Shown: piece by piece, positions 56,733 through 64,000 of the stretch
Position numbering within the stretch: position 1 is the stretch's first letter
Layout of the letters: every line of letters starts with the position of its first letter
NCBI GenBank assembly: GCA_013347225.1
Contig: CP054595.1
Location: 806,001 to 870,000, forward strand
Direction of reading: 5' to 3'
Length of the DNA: 64,000 nt
Origin: Candidatus Accumulibacter similis
GTDB lineage: Bacteria; Pseudomonadota; Gammaproteobacteria; Burkholderiales; Rhodocyclaceae
Notes under the pieces: model-generated
Seen by the model: the letters and a program-made list of their open reading frames with translations, nothing else
Told to the model about the DNA's origin: nothing
The model's database searches: none
Translations under genes and position numbers: made by a program

Positions 56733-57281
56733 ATGAGCACCCTGACCCCGACCCAGATCGAAGTCCTCACCGCTGCCGCCGACCGAGCCGATGGCCGCGT
56801 TCATCCCCTGCCGGCGCGGCTGCCCAGCGGCGCCCAAAAGAAGGTCCTCGCCAGTCTCTTGAGCCGTCACCTGATCTTCGAGACGGCGGTCGGCGACGAG
56901 ATCGTGTATCGGCTGACCGCCGACGGCTGCGCCGCCGTGGGGCGTGAGTGCGCGCTGCCGGAGTCCATCACCCCGGACGCCGAGATCGATGCGGCGGTGG
57001 CGGCCATCGAGGCCGAGTGGGGACCAGACCAGGCGCCGCCGGATCCGCAGCCGGACGTCGTCGAGCGCCGGCCGCGAACCCGGGAGAACAGCAAGCAAGC
57101 CGCCGTGATCGCCATGCTCCAGCGGCCCGAGGGGGCGACGGTTGCGCAAATTTGCGCATCCACCGGATGGCTGGGTCACACCGTTCGGGGTTGCCTGGCA
57201 GGCGCACTGAAGAAGAAACTCGGGCTGACCATCACGTCCGAGAAGGTCCCTGGTGGCGACCGTACCTATCGAATCGGGTAG
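56733..57281 (+). CDS. DUF3489 domain protein
   Basis: 182 residues from the ATG at 56733. The C-terminal third has the DUF3489 winged-helix pattern: ENSKQAAVIAMLQRPEGATV, AQICASTGWLGHTVRGCLAG, ALKKKLGLTITSEKVPGGDR, TYRI. The N-terminal part (LTPTQIEVLTAAADRADGRV, LLSRHLIFETAVGDEIVYRL) is a second helical winged-helix-like domain, so it probably binds DNA. Common in alphaproteobacterial and betaproteobacterial mobile regions; function unknown. Confidence 0.85.
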   Translation: MSTLTPTQIEVLTAAADRADGRVHPLPARLPSGAQKKVLASLLSRHLIFETAVGDEIVYRLTADGCAAVGRECALPESITPDAEIDAAVAAIEAEWGPDQAPPDPQPDVVERRPRTRENSKQAAVIAMLQRPEGATVAQICASTGWLGHTVRGCLAGALKKKLGLTITSEKVPGGDRTYRIG

Positions 57282-57334
57282 TGCCCGCCTGGGTGGTTGG
57301 AGGGATCCCGCCACCCCAAGAAACATGGAGAATC

Positions 57335-57381
57335 CGCTTGGCTTCGGCAGCAGACAGCGCGTTCATAAGATCGTCATCAAC
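57335..57381 (+). promoter_or_regulatory. Leader repeat copy 3
   Basis: Same block, 64 bp from block start to the ATG. Here the LGF frame, started at an ATG at 57325, is a 25-codon leader ending in a TGA that overlaps the gene ATG, which would allow coupled translation. Confidence 0.7.
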
Positions 57382-57398
57382 GCCACCAGGAGCCCGAC

Positions 57399-57611
57399 AT
57401 GAACACCCTCAGCGCCGAAACCATCCGCCGCCTGATGCGGCAAAATCGCAAGACGATTCGGGGTATCGCTCAGGAGTGGAACCTCACCATGAAGCGCGTA
57501 CGCGACGTCCGCAACCACGGAGTCACCGGCGAGCACTTCGTGCGCGACTGGCTCGACATCCTGACCGGCGAGGGTCCAGAAGATCAATCTTCTGCTTGGC
57601 TTCCGGAGTGA
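57399..57611 (+). CDS. Small HTH-like accessory protein
   Basis: 70 residues: MNTLSAETIRRLMRQNRKTI, RGIAQEWNLTMKRVRDVRNH, then GEHFVRDWLDILTGEG. The first half looks like an XRE/Cro-type helix-turn-helix (IRGIAQEWNLTMKRVRDVRN), so a DNA-binding role is likely. The end of the gene overlaps leader copy 4. Unassigned. Confidence 0.65.
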   Translation: MNTLSAETIRRLMRQNRKTIRGIAQEWNLTMKRVRDVRNHGVTGEHFVRDWLDILTGEGPEDQSSAWLPE

Positions 57612-57639
57612 ACAGCGCGTTCATGTGCTCGTCATCCAC
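57593..57639 (+). promoter_or_regulatory. Leader repeat copy 4
   Basis: Same block with TGCTTGGC and GTCATCCAC variants; it starts inside the preceding gene. 68 bp to the downstream ATG. Confidence 0.7.
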
Positions 57640-57660
57640 CACGCCATCCGGAGCAGCGCC

Positions 57661-57933
57661 ATGACCCCGACCCAAGCCAAGAACCTCGACACCCTCGGCA
57701 ACCAGCTCGCCACCGCTGCCCTGACGACCCTGATCCGGCTGTGCCCGGAGATCCGGACCGCCGGTGACGAGATCCGCGAAGCCGTCTGCGCGGCGATGCG
57801 CGCGAAGTCCAAACCAGCCATCGACGAGTTGCTCGAAGACGGCCAGGCCTGCCCCTGGATGGCCGAGACGATCTTCGCCAGTGCGGTCATGACCCTGGTC
57901 AACGCCGGCATCAAGATCCTGCGCGGCAACTGA
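57661..57933 (+). CDS. Small accessory protein, unknown
   Basis: 90 residues (MTPTQAKNLDTLGNQLATAA, LTTLIRLCPEIRTAGDEIRE). Helical, soluble, with a conserved-looking AKSKPAIDELLEDG stretch and an Ala/Val-rich end (TIFASAVMTLVNAGIKIL) that could be a buried helix. No family known to me. Confidence 0.6.
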   Translation: MTPTQAKNLDTLGNQLATAALTTLIRLCPEIRTAGDEIREAVCAAMRAKSKPAIDELLEDGQACPWMAETIFASAVMTLVNAGIKILRGN

Positions 57934-57955
57934 CACGATCGACCCGGAGCCCAGC

Positions 57956-58333
57956 ATGAGCATCAGCATCGTCATCAACGCGCAACCCGACACCTGCCTC
58001 AACTACTCGAACCGCAATGCAGCAATCGTGCTGGGTACGCTGGGCATCGACACCTCCGAGGGCTATGGCGAGATCGCCTTCGTCGATTTGCCGCGGCTGC
58101 GCCAACGGATGCTGCGGGCCCTGCATCAGGCCGGTGCATTCCGGACGGTCGCGCCGACCGACGAGCGCGGCCCCACCCGTATCGTCGAGATCGACGGCCG
58201 GCCGACCATCCGGCCGGGCGTGCGAGTCATCGATCCCGGCATCGACCAAGAAGGCGTCATCCGACGCCTGCGCGAGGTCTTTCACCTGCTGGCCGTTGCA
58301 CACGAGTTGCGCTCTGGTGTCACGTGGTGCTGA
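57956..58333 (+). CDS. Small accessory protein, unknown (no leader repeat)
   Basis: 125 residues (MSISIVINAQPDTCLNYSNR, NAAIVLGTLGIDTSEGYGEI, VDLPRLRQRMLRALHQAGAF). Alpha/beta, no recognised motif. It is the only gene in the run that lacks the 47-bp leader and so is probably transcribed with the gene before it. Confidence 0.65.
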   Translation: MSISIVINAQPDTCLNYSNRNAAIVLGTLGIDTSEGYGEIAFVDLPRLRQRMLRALHQAGAFRTVAPTDERGPTRIVEIDGRPTIRPGVRVIDPGIDQEGVIRRLREVFHLLAVAHELRSGVTWC

Positions 58334-58464
58334 ATACGCGTCGCCAAGCACCGGTCGCCCGCGAGCCGAGAACGCTACACCGCGCGACGGTGCAAGCCGC
58401 AGGGCCAACCCTGACGCGGCGGCACCAAACAGGCTCCAGGTGGCCCCGAAGAAGATTGAGAATT

Positions 58465-58511
58465 CGCTTGGCTTACCGCTCGAACAGCGCGTTCATACAG
58501 TTGTCATCAAC
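58465..58511 (+). promoter_or_regulatory. Leader repeat copy 5
   Basis: Same block, TTA for TTC in the LGF codons; 71 bp to the downstream ATG. On the - strand this copy breaks the MNALFE frame with a stop. Confidence 0.7.
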
Positions 58512-58535
58512 GCAGTACCCACCAGGAGACGCCCC

Positions 58536-58799
58536 ATGAACCCAGCAGACTACATCGCCAACCTTGCCAAGACTCAGGGCCGTGAGTCCTTGGCCAACGC
58601 CCGCGCCACGATGGAGCGCGCCCTCGCCGAACTCGACCACTACATCGCGCGCTACGAGGAAGTCGAGGACCTGAAGGACAAAGCCAACGTGCTCAACTGG
58701 ACCCTGAACCACCTGGCGACCTACGTCGCCGGCAACGTGCGCCTCGACCTGATCGCCGGAGCACAAGCCGAGCTCATGCGGGTCGACGCCAGGCGATGA
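58536..58799 (+). CDS. Small coiled-coil accessory protein
   Basis: 87 residues (MNPADYIANLAKTQGRESLA, NARATMERALAELDHYIARY). It is almost entirely helical, with a heptad-like segment (ERALAELDHYIARYEEVEDL). Likely a dimeric small accessory protein. No known family. Confidence 0.6.
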   Translation: MNPADYIANLAKTQGRESLANARATMERALAELDHYIARYEEVEDLKDKANVLNWTLNHLATYVAGNVRLDLIAGAQAELMRVDARR

Positions 58800-58826
58800 C
58801 ATTCAGCGGGCAGGATGCCAAGATGG

Positions 58827-58873
58827 AGCTTGGCTTCCTGCTCGAAGAGCGCGTTCATACGGGTGTCGCCACC
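58827..58873 (+). promoter_or_regulatory. Leader repeat copy 6
   Basis: Most diverged copy (AGCTTGGC, GAAGAGCGCGTTCAT, GTCGCCACC) but same spacing; 68 bp to the downstream ATG. The LGF frame runs into the gene in frame. Confidence 0.65.
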
Positions 58874-58894
58874 ACCCACCGCAAGGAGACCCCC

Positions 58895-59257
58895 ATGACG
58901 ACCCAAAGCATCCCTGCCAGCCACAACGATACTTGGGGCTTCACCGGCACCCTGGAAGACCAGGGCGAAGCCGCCTGGCCCATCGCCATGACCACCATCG
59001 CCGCAGCGACCGGCCAGTCACTCGAATCGGTCCGCGCGTTTCTCGACAGCCGCCATGGCCGCCATTTTGCCGACGACGTCCTCAACGAGCGGGCCAAGGG
59101 CAAGGACCTCGAGCAAGCGATCTACGCCGCCGTAGCGCGCTGGATGGTCTGGACCATCGGTCGCCAGACCTCCCGCGACTATGGCATCCCCTGCGGCCTG
59201 CCGTACTTGACCGGGTTCGTGGTGCACTGCGAGATCGCCGAAGAGTTGGTCGCCTGA
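58895..59257 (+). CDS. Small accessory protein, unknown
   Basis: 120 residues starting MTTQSIPASHNDTWGFTGTL after AAGGAGAC. Alpha/beta (AWPIAMTTIAAATGQSLESV, YAAVARWMVWTIGRQTSRDY) with a Trp-rich start resembling phage or plasmid accessory proteins. No signal peptide. Function unknown. Confidence 0.65.
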   Translation: MTTQSIPASHNDTWGFTGTLEDQGEAAWPIAMTTIAAATGQSLESVRAFLDSRHGRHFADDVLNERAKGKDLEQAIYAAVARWMVWTIGRQTSRDYGIPCGLPYLTGFVVHCEIAEELVA

Positions 59258-60216
59258 CCTGCTCGAACGTGCCAGGCTGCGAAGGCTATGCGCATATTAC
59301 GCGGTCGTTCGGTGAGGGCCTGCGAGGTATCACTGTCGGCCATGAGCACGCGGCGGCGAGGTCTCTCCAAAGCCGACGTTGACCCGGGGGCGACCAGGCG
59401 TAAGCAGCCATTCGGTTGGCGATGACAATTTTCTCGCCTGATCGACCGCTACTGCGAGAAGCGGCCAGTGGGTGTAGGATGGCGTCGTCTGCATTCGGCC
59501 AGAAGCTGACGTGCCGGCGGCGAAACGTGATCCCGCGCGAACGGAGGGTAACTGATCTTGAACCGGACGTCCCGTTGTTTGCGGACTCTGACAGTTGTTC
59601 GGCTATTGCTGCCATCGGGGATAGCGGTCCATTTCAGTCACCGATGCGTCCGCAAACCGTCCGTCAAAGGCCGAATGGGCTTGGGCAATAGAGTCGAAAC
59701 TCGATGTCCGCCGAGGGCGCGCCGCTGCCGAGTGCCCGTCTGAGTGTGAGGAGTCGTCACCCGGATTGGCCGGGATAGGCGTGGTCAGCCCGGCCTGCTG
59801 GCGAGTGAAGGCGAGTGGGCGCGCCCCCTCAACCCCCTGAGCACAGCGAGCACATGGAGCACTCGGAGTACTAGGAGCACATTGATCACAGTGCCCTCGC
59901 CCGGCAACCCGCATGAACGCTTGACTTCCGTTCTACCGTCGTTGGCGATAGTGCGGACTCAGTATCCGAGTTGCGCCAAAACTTAGCAGTGAAGAATATG
60001 ATTGGCGGCGCCCCTACGAACCCAGAAACAGGTTGTTGAAACGTAATGCTTTGATTATTGGCATTTTTAAGGCACAGTGGCTAGGCCCGAACGCACCGCT
60101 GACCGAGAGCCTCCAAAACGCTCGCCAGCCAGCCTCCAAGCCTGGGATGTGCGTACTGCGACCGGAGTCGGCTAGCTCCGGTCGCAGGGCACTTTGCGAC
60201 AGAAAGGGAGTTGGAC
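59258..60216. other. Gene-poor stretch of about 960 bp between phage accessory genes and defence trio
   Basis: No supported gene. Short frames on either strand are Arg/Pro-rich. A tandem array with a 9-bp period (six GAGCAC-like units, see next entry) lies inside. This may be the boundary between phage and inserted DNA, but no att-type repeat was found. Confidence 0.45.
59839..59889. repeat. Six-unit tandem repeat, 9-bp period (GAGCACNNN)
   Basis: Units GAGCAC, GAGCAC, GAGCAC, GAGTAC, GAGCAC, GATCAC with three variable bases between. A 9-bp period is not a helical turn. It could be a decayed minisatellite or protein-binding site. Confidence 0.6.
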
Positions 60217-60918
60217 ATGGTCACCAAGATGAATGCCGTACCCGCAAGAGAAGCGGCTCCGGTTAAGACGGCGGCAGCCGCCGCGACGCGAGCAAAGTCT
60301 GCCCTGAATTCAGTTGGCAAGTCCTCCCCAACTGCGGCGACGGGAAGGCCCGATGTGCCCGTCGGGATTGGGATGCTGAACGACAAGCAGGCGCGGGCGC
60401 GGCGCAACGGCGCGATTGAGAGCAATCTGAAGATGCGAGCGCATCTGTGGCCCGATCTCGACGAGAAGCGCTTGTGGTTACGCACTGACAAGACACGCAA
60501 GGGCTTCACCACCATGCCTCGCACGATGGCGTTGATCATCAACCTGATTGACGACATTTCAAAACAGGTGACCAACGGCAAGGCGGTCCCTGCGGGCAGA
60601 ACCTATCTGGTGCTATGGTGCCGGGTCTTTGATGAAGGCTTCGTCAAGATCGACATCGAGGCGGTTGCCGCGATGGAAGCAGGGTACGCCCGGGGGCGCA
60701 ATGTCGCGACATGGCGGCAACACCTGGCTGTTCTGCGCGATCTCGGCTTCATCGACTGCAAGGACGGGCCTGCGGGGCCGTACCAATACATCCTGCTCTA
60801 CAACCCCTATCAGGTGATCAGGGCGCTGAACGCCAAGGGGATGATTCAGCAGAATACGTACACGGCATTGTTCCAGCGCGCGATCGAGGTGCGAGCAACG
60901 GACCTGACCGAAACTTGA
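60217..60918 (+). CDS. Winged-helix-like protein, first gene of a putative defence trio
   Basis: 233 residues from ATG 60217 (AAAGGGAG upstream). The first 55 or so residues are Ala/Lys-rich and disordered (EAAPVKTAAAAATRAKSALN). The folded part (KMRAHLWPDLDEKRLWLRTD, TMPRTMALIINLIDDISKQV, LVLWCRVFDEGFVKIDIEAV) ends in a winged-helix-like segment (WRQHLAVLRDLGFIDCKDGP, YQYILLYNPYQVI). I know no exact family. It starts the three-gene run with the Abi_C and nuclease genes, 20 bp before the next, and may regulate the run or recognise the invader. Confidence 0.65.
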   Translation: MVTKMNAVPAREAAPVKTAAAAATRAKSALNSVGKSSPTAATGRPDVPVGIGMLNDKQARARRNGAIESNLKMRAHLWPDLDEKRLWLRTDKTRKGFTTMPRTMALIINLIDDISKQVTNGKAVPAGRTYLVLWCRVFDEGFVKIDIEAVAAMEAGYARGRNVATWRQHLAVLRDLGFIDCKDGPAGPYQYILLYNPYQVIRALNAKGMIQQNTYTALFQRAIEVRATDLTET

Positions 60919-60938
60919 GCACGAGAGTACGTGAAAAG

Positions 60939-61754
60939 ATGTCGAACCTGACTTCCAGTGAGAAGCGAAAACTCGAACGCCTCTTCGGTATGGGGAGCGG
61001 CTATGTCCTCGACTTCACCAATCGGACCTTCGCGGAGTTCGTCGAGGAGAGCGTAAGGCGCGACATCAACAACGGGCGCTACGACTATGGCAGCGGATCG
61101 AAAGCTAACCGACTGCGCGGCTTCTGGGGCGTCGAAGGCAACAACTTGGTCGGCAAGCTCATCGGCGATCTGATCGAGTACGGCAAGGAAATCGACGCCT
61201 TTCAGAATTACGGCGCACTTCCGGAAGAGTGCCTCAAGATCGTTGCCCGCCTCAAGCAGACTTGCGCCGTGGCGGACCTCGATGCGCTCAATGCGACGGC
61301 GGATGGCCGTGACTTCGAGGCGGTAGCCGCACACGTGCGCGAAGTCATCGAAAAGAACCAGCCAGAAGCGGGCCTAGATCGTCTGCATACCTACGTCATC
61401 AAGTTCGTGCGTACACTCTGCGAAGGAAGCGGCATCACCATCACTCGCGAGAAGCCACTGCATTCCCTCTTCGGCGAGTACGTAAAGCGGCTGCGCGACG
61501 ACGGTCACCTCGAGTCCGAGATGACCGCCCGCATCCTGAAGTCAGCGATCTCGGTGCTGGAAGCCTTCAACGACGTGAGGAACAACCAAAGCCTCGCGCA
61601 CGACAACCCAATCCTAAACTACGACGAGAGCTTGCTGATTTTCAGCCACGTCGCTAGCTCAGTTCGGTTCATCCGCACGGTCGAAGACAGGTTAAAAAGG
61701 CAACAGCACCGCGAGGAAGCAACTGCCGCCAGTGAGGATGGCATTCCGTTCTGA
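60939..61754 (+). CDS. Abortive infection family protein (Abi_C domain)
   Basis: 271 residues from ATG 60939. N-terminal half: LTSSEKRKLERLFGMGSGYV, FAEFVEESVRRDINNGRYDY, FWGVEGNNLVGKLIGDLIEY. C-terminal half matches Abi_C: LHTYVIKFVRTLCEGSGITI, LHSLFGEYVKRLRDDGHLES, KSAISVLEAFNDVRNNQSLA HDN. The RNNxSLAHDN block is the Abi_C hallmark. Linked to abortive infection by family; its activity is unknown. It ends about 50 bp before the nuclease start, whose upstream frame overlaps it. Confidence 0.8.
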   Translation: MSNLTSSEKRKLERLFGMGSGYVLDFTNRTFAEFVEESVRRDINNGRYDYGSGSKANRLRGFWGVEGNNLVGKLIGDLIEYGKEIDAFQNYGALPEECLKIVARLKQTCAVADLDALNATADGRDFEAVAAHVREVIEKNQPEAGLDRLHTYVIKFVRTLCEGSGITITREKPLHSLFGEYVKRLRDDGHLESEMTARILKSAISVLEAFNDVRNNQSLAHDNPILNYDESLLIFSHVASSVRFIRTVEDRLKRQQHREEATAASEDGIPF

Positions 61755-61803
61755 AGTATCACGAAGGCGCGAGCCGATCGAGTGGAAGACCCGGAGGAAG
61801 CAC

Positions 61804-63048
61804 ATGTTTGGCAGCATCGACAAGAGCACAGGGCTCCTGTTCGTCACCCACGACCTTGATCATTCGCTTCGCTCTACTATGCAGGAGATGCGGCACGAGG
61901 TTGAGTTACTGGACGAGAACCGGCTGCTCAATACAGTCCCAGACGACCTCAAGAAGTACCTCGTCGAGAAGTACAGTGTTACGCCGATCACGCTGCTGCG
62001 CGATCAGTGGTACGCGGACTATCAGGATGTGCCGGTAGCCGTCCGTCACGACCAGATGCGTTGGATCAGCGCCCGGAGCCGTCCAGCCACGGTTCCGGGT
62101 GAGCGTGTTGACGTGCGAGTCCCGTTCGAGGGCGAGGCTGAGCTGTTCTACGCGAAGGCCAATACCTTCACGATGAACCCGCCGCGCGCCGTCATCGAGA
62201 AGAACGAGTTGCTGCTGCGGTTTGAGTCGCCTGCGGACCAGCCGTTCGACGTGCGGCCTCTTGTGGATCGGATGCTCGCCGACATCGAGGAACACCTCGG
62301 CTGGCAGCGCCCGATGATCGCGGCGCATAACCTCGCTCTACCGGGCGCTGCGGAGCAGGCGATTCACCAGCGGCGTAGCCGCCTCCTGGCGCAATCGCAG
62401 CGGGCTGAGGCGCTTGGAATCCCGATCCGGCGGCGCGCCGACGCGCCGAGGACTTATGCCATGCCAACAGTGCGACGCAAGGCGATGCCAACCCTGCCGC
62501 CTGCTACAACAGCGCAGTTCAAACCGGAACCGGCGCTGGCGATGGAGCTGTACGAGCAGGCGCTCAAGATTGTGCAGGACATGGCGCTCGTTATGGAACG
62601 TAGTCCCGAAGCCTTCAAGTCGATGAACGAGGAGGCGCTCCGTCAGCACTTCCTCGTGCAGCTCAACGCGCAGTTCGAAGGTAAGGCCACTGGTGAGACC
62701 TTCAACATGGGAGGCAAGACTGACATTCTGCTACGCGAGGGCGACCGCAATGTCTTCATCGCGGAATGTAAGTTCTGGAAGGGGCCGAAAGCCTTCGGCG
62801 AAGGCATCGACCAGCTCCTAGCCTACGCCACTTGGCGGGACAGCAAGACCGCGATTCTCGTGTTCAACCGGGGCGTCGACACGTCAACCGTGCTGTCAGG
62901 AATCGACGGTGTGGCCAAAGGCCACGGCAACTTCAAGCGCACCGTGAACTGGCCGCATGAGAGCGGCTTCAGGTACATCTTCCACAGCAACGGCGACAAG
63001 AACCGGGAGCTGACCCTGACCGTTCTGGTGTTCCATGTCCCGAAGTAG
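61804..63048 (+). CDS. PD-(D/E)XK nuclease-like protein, third gene of the trio
   Basis: 414 residues from ATG 61804 (GGAGGAAG upstream); an in-frame ATG at 61732 lies inside the previous gene. N-terminal part: SGLLFVTHDLDHSLRSTMQE, with helical and beta segments of unknown fold to about 270. C-terminal nuclease: QHFLVQLNAQFEGKATGETF, NMGGKTDILLREGDRNVFIA ECKFWKG, with Asp in KTDILL and Glu/Lys in AECKFW, the PD-(D/E)XK core, then FNRGVDTSTVL. Likely a DNA nuclease effector paired with the Abi_C protein. Target unknown. Confidence 0.75.
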   Translation: MFGSIDKSTGLLFVTHDLDHSLRSTMQEMRHEVELLDENRLLNTVPDDLKKYLVEKYSVTPITLLRDQWYADYQDVPVAVRHDQMRWISARSRPATVPGERVDVRVPFEGEAELFYAKANTFTMNPPRAVIEKNELLLRFESPADQPFDVRPLVDRMLADIEEHLGWQRPMIAAHNLALPGAAEQAIHQRRSRLLAQSQRAEALGIPIRRRADAPRTYAMPTVRRKAMPTLPPATTAQFKPEPALAMELYEQALKIVQDMALVMERSPEAFKSMNEEALRQHFLVQLNAQFEGKATGETFNMGGKTDILLREGDRNVFIAECKFWKGPKAFGEGIDQLLAYATWRDSKTAILVFNRGVDTSTVLSGIDGVAKGHGNFKRTVNWPHESGFRYIFHSNGDKNRELTLTVLVFHVPK

Positions 63049-63336
63049 CGGAGAAGACGGCGCTGGAATCACTGACCACAGCAACAGTTGCGACAGTGAG
63101 TTCGCCGAGCGGGAAAACTACCGTTCAGCTCACGAAATCGCTAACGGCAGCAGTCCGCAACAGAGCTGACGCGTGCGCGCGGCTGGACGAAAGTCGGCTT
63201 TGGCCGAGGTGCAGCCGGCGCCCAGGTCACAGTGTCCGTCAACTTGCCGATCAGGAAGCCGACATTGCCCAGGAAAATAGCATCAGGCAGCAAAGGGTCG
63301 TTTGCTGCCGGCTCGCACTTCCCTCTGGATGACTGC

Positions 63337-64000
63337 TTACTCGCCGAACGTCACGCCATCCGACTCTCGGGTGGCTTTCTTTCCACTGTGCTCCTCCCAC
63401 CGGCGCACGATCGTGTCGACGTACTTCGGATCGAGCTCCATCAGCCGCGCCACGCGCCCCGACTTCTCGGCCGCGATCAACGTCGTGCCTGACCCGGCGA
63501 AGCAGTCGAGCACCGTATCGCCCGGCCGGCTGGAATTGCGAATCGCGCGTTCGACGAGTTCGACGGGCTTCGTCGTCGGGTGCAGATCGTTCTTGACCGG
63601 CTTCTTGATCTGCCAGACGTCGCCCTGATCTCGATCGCCGCACCAGTGGCGTTTGCTGCCTTCGCGCCAGCCGTAGAGGATCGGCTCGTACTGCCGCTGG
63701 TAGTCGGCGCGACCCATCGTGAAGGTGTTCTTGGCCCAGATGATGAACGTCGACCAGTGGCCACCGGCGGCTCGAAACGCCGACTGCAGCGTGTCGAGTT
63801 CGCTCGAGGACATCGCGATGTAGACCGCTCCGTCGCAGCGCGCCAGCATCGGCGTCAGGGCGGCGACCAGGAAGGGTTCAAACGCGTCGCCCAAGTTGTC
63901 GTTGAGAATCGGACGGTTCTTCCCGCGCAGTCTGTCCTTGGCGCTGTTGGCGTAGTCGACATTGTATGGTGGGTCTTGCCACACCATCGCCACGTGATCG
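63337..64000 (-). CDS. DNA methyltransferase, partial (N-terminus off window)
   Basis: The frame is open to the window edge and reads DHVAMVWQDPPYNVDYANSA, so the catalytic DPPY motif (motif IV) comes first, then WSTFIIWAKNTFTMGRADYQ, LHPTTKPVELVERAIRNSS and motif I FAGSGTTLIAAEKSGRVARL at the C-terminus. Motif IV before motif I is the beta-class N6-adenine/N4-cytosine order. A ParB-like N-terminal part may lie outside. It could protect phage DNA, or be part of a restriction system with the nearby nuclease. Confidence 0.88.
   Translation of the reverse strand, partial: DHVAMVWQDPPYNVDYANSAKDRLRGKNRPILNDNLGDAFEPFLVAALTPMLARCDGAVYIAMSSSELDTLQSAFRAAGGHWSTFIIWAKNTFTMGRADYQRQYEPILYGWREGSKRHWCGDRDQGDVWQIKKPVKNDLHPTTKPVELVERAIRNSSRPGDTVLDCFAGSGTTLIAAEKSGRVARLMELDPKYVDTIVRRWEEHSGKKATRESDGVTFGE

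Noticed and set aside
55583..58873. The leader family as a CRISPR array
   Set aside because: Copies are 260-1100 bp apart with genes between them, not regular short spacers.
60711..60938. Longer N-terminus for the Abi_C gene
   Set aside because: The extension overlaps the preceding gene in another frame; ATG 60939 gives the expected family start.

Overview
The window is high-GC DNA whose gene content (a DUF1254/DUF1214 lipoprotein, a YSC84-type protein, a PEP-CTERM exosortase substrate, many IS elements) fits a Rhodocyclales-type betaproteobacterium such as the Candidatus Accumulibacter group. That placement is inference from gene style, not a measured identity. No rRNA, tRNA or CRISPR array was seen.

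Region 1 (1-19.2 kb) is chromosome broken up by insertion sequences. It holds a partial [2Fe-2S] ferredoxin, a chimeric IS1595/IS66 scar, a small monooxygenase-like protein, a membrane protein, a DUF1254 lipoprotein, a YSC84 protein and the stump of a LysR regulator cut by an IS66 element. That IS66 element is itself split by an IS4-family copy. Then come an SRAP protein, a four-gene module with overlapping start and stop codons around a large serine recombinase, a PEP-CTERM protein, an IS3 element, a gene-poor kilobase and an unrecognised two-gene unit (17.5-19.1 kb).

Region 2 (19.2-32.2 kb) is a defence island on the + strand. It has a WYL regulator of the CapW/BrxR type, then hsdM, hsdS, an Abi_C-like gene and hsdR (type I restriction-modification), then a CapV-type patatin phospholipase and a CD-NTase (short CBASS). 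Two key genes are cut by insertion sequences with clean target duplications. hsdM is split by an IS1595 element (8-bp duplication) and the CD-NTase gene by an IS4-family element (10-bp duplication). Removing each element and one duplication restores full-length frames of 518 and 445 codons.

Region 3 (32.2 kb to about 59.3 kb) is a lambda-like siphophage or prophage. The late operon runs right to left: TerS, TerL, gpW-like, portal, S49 protease with a nested scaffold, decoration, capsid, head-tail joining, tail terminator, tail tube, tail chaperone with a probable -1 frameshift, tape measure, tail tip genes and a decayed lysis end. Cargo genes interrupt it: a pRiA4b ORF-3 protein on the opposite strand, a NYN/LOTUS protein, and a membrane protein flanked by a 123-bp duplication. 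On the right, + strand accessory genes (DUF932, DUF3489 and small proteins) include six that are each preceded by the same ungapped 47-bp leader.

Region 4 (60.2-64 kb) has a three-gene unit (winged-helix-like protein, Abi_C protein, PD-(D/E)XK nuclease) that looks like a second defence locus, followed by the partial gene of a DNA methyltransferase on the - strand. The strongest candidates for undescribed biology are the six-copy leader family, the 60.2-63.0 kb trio and the 17.5-19.1 kb pair.
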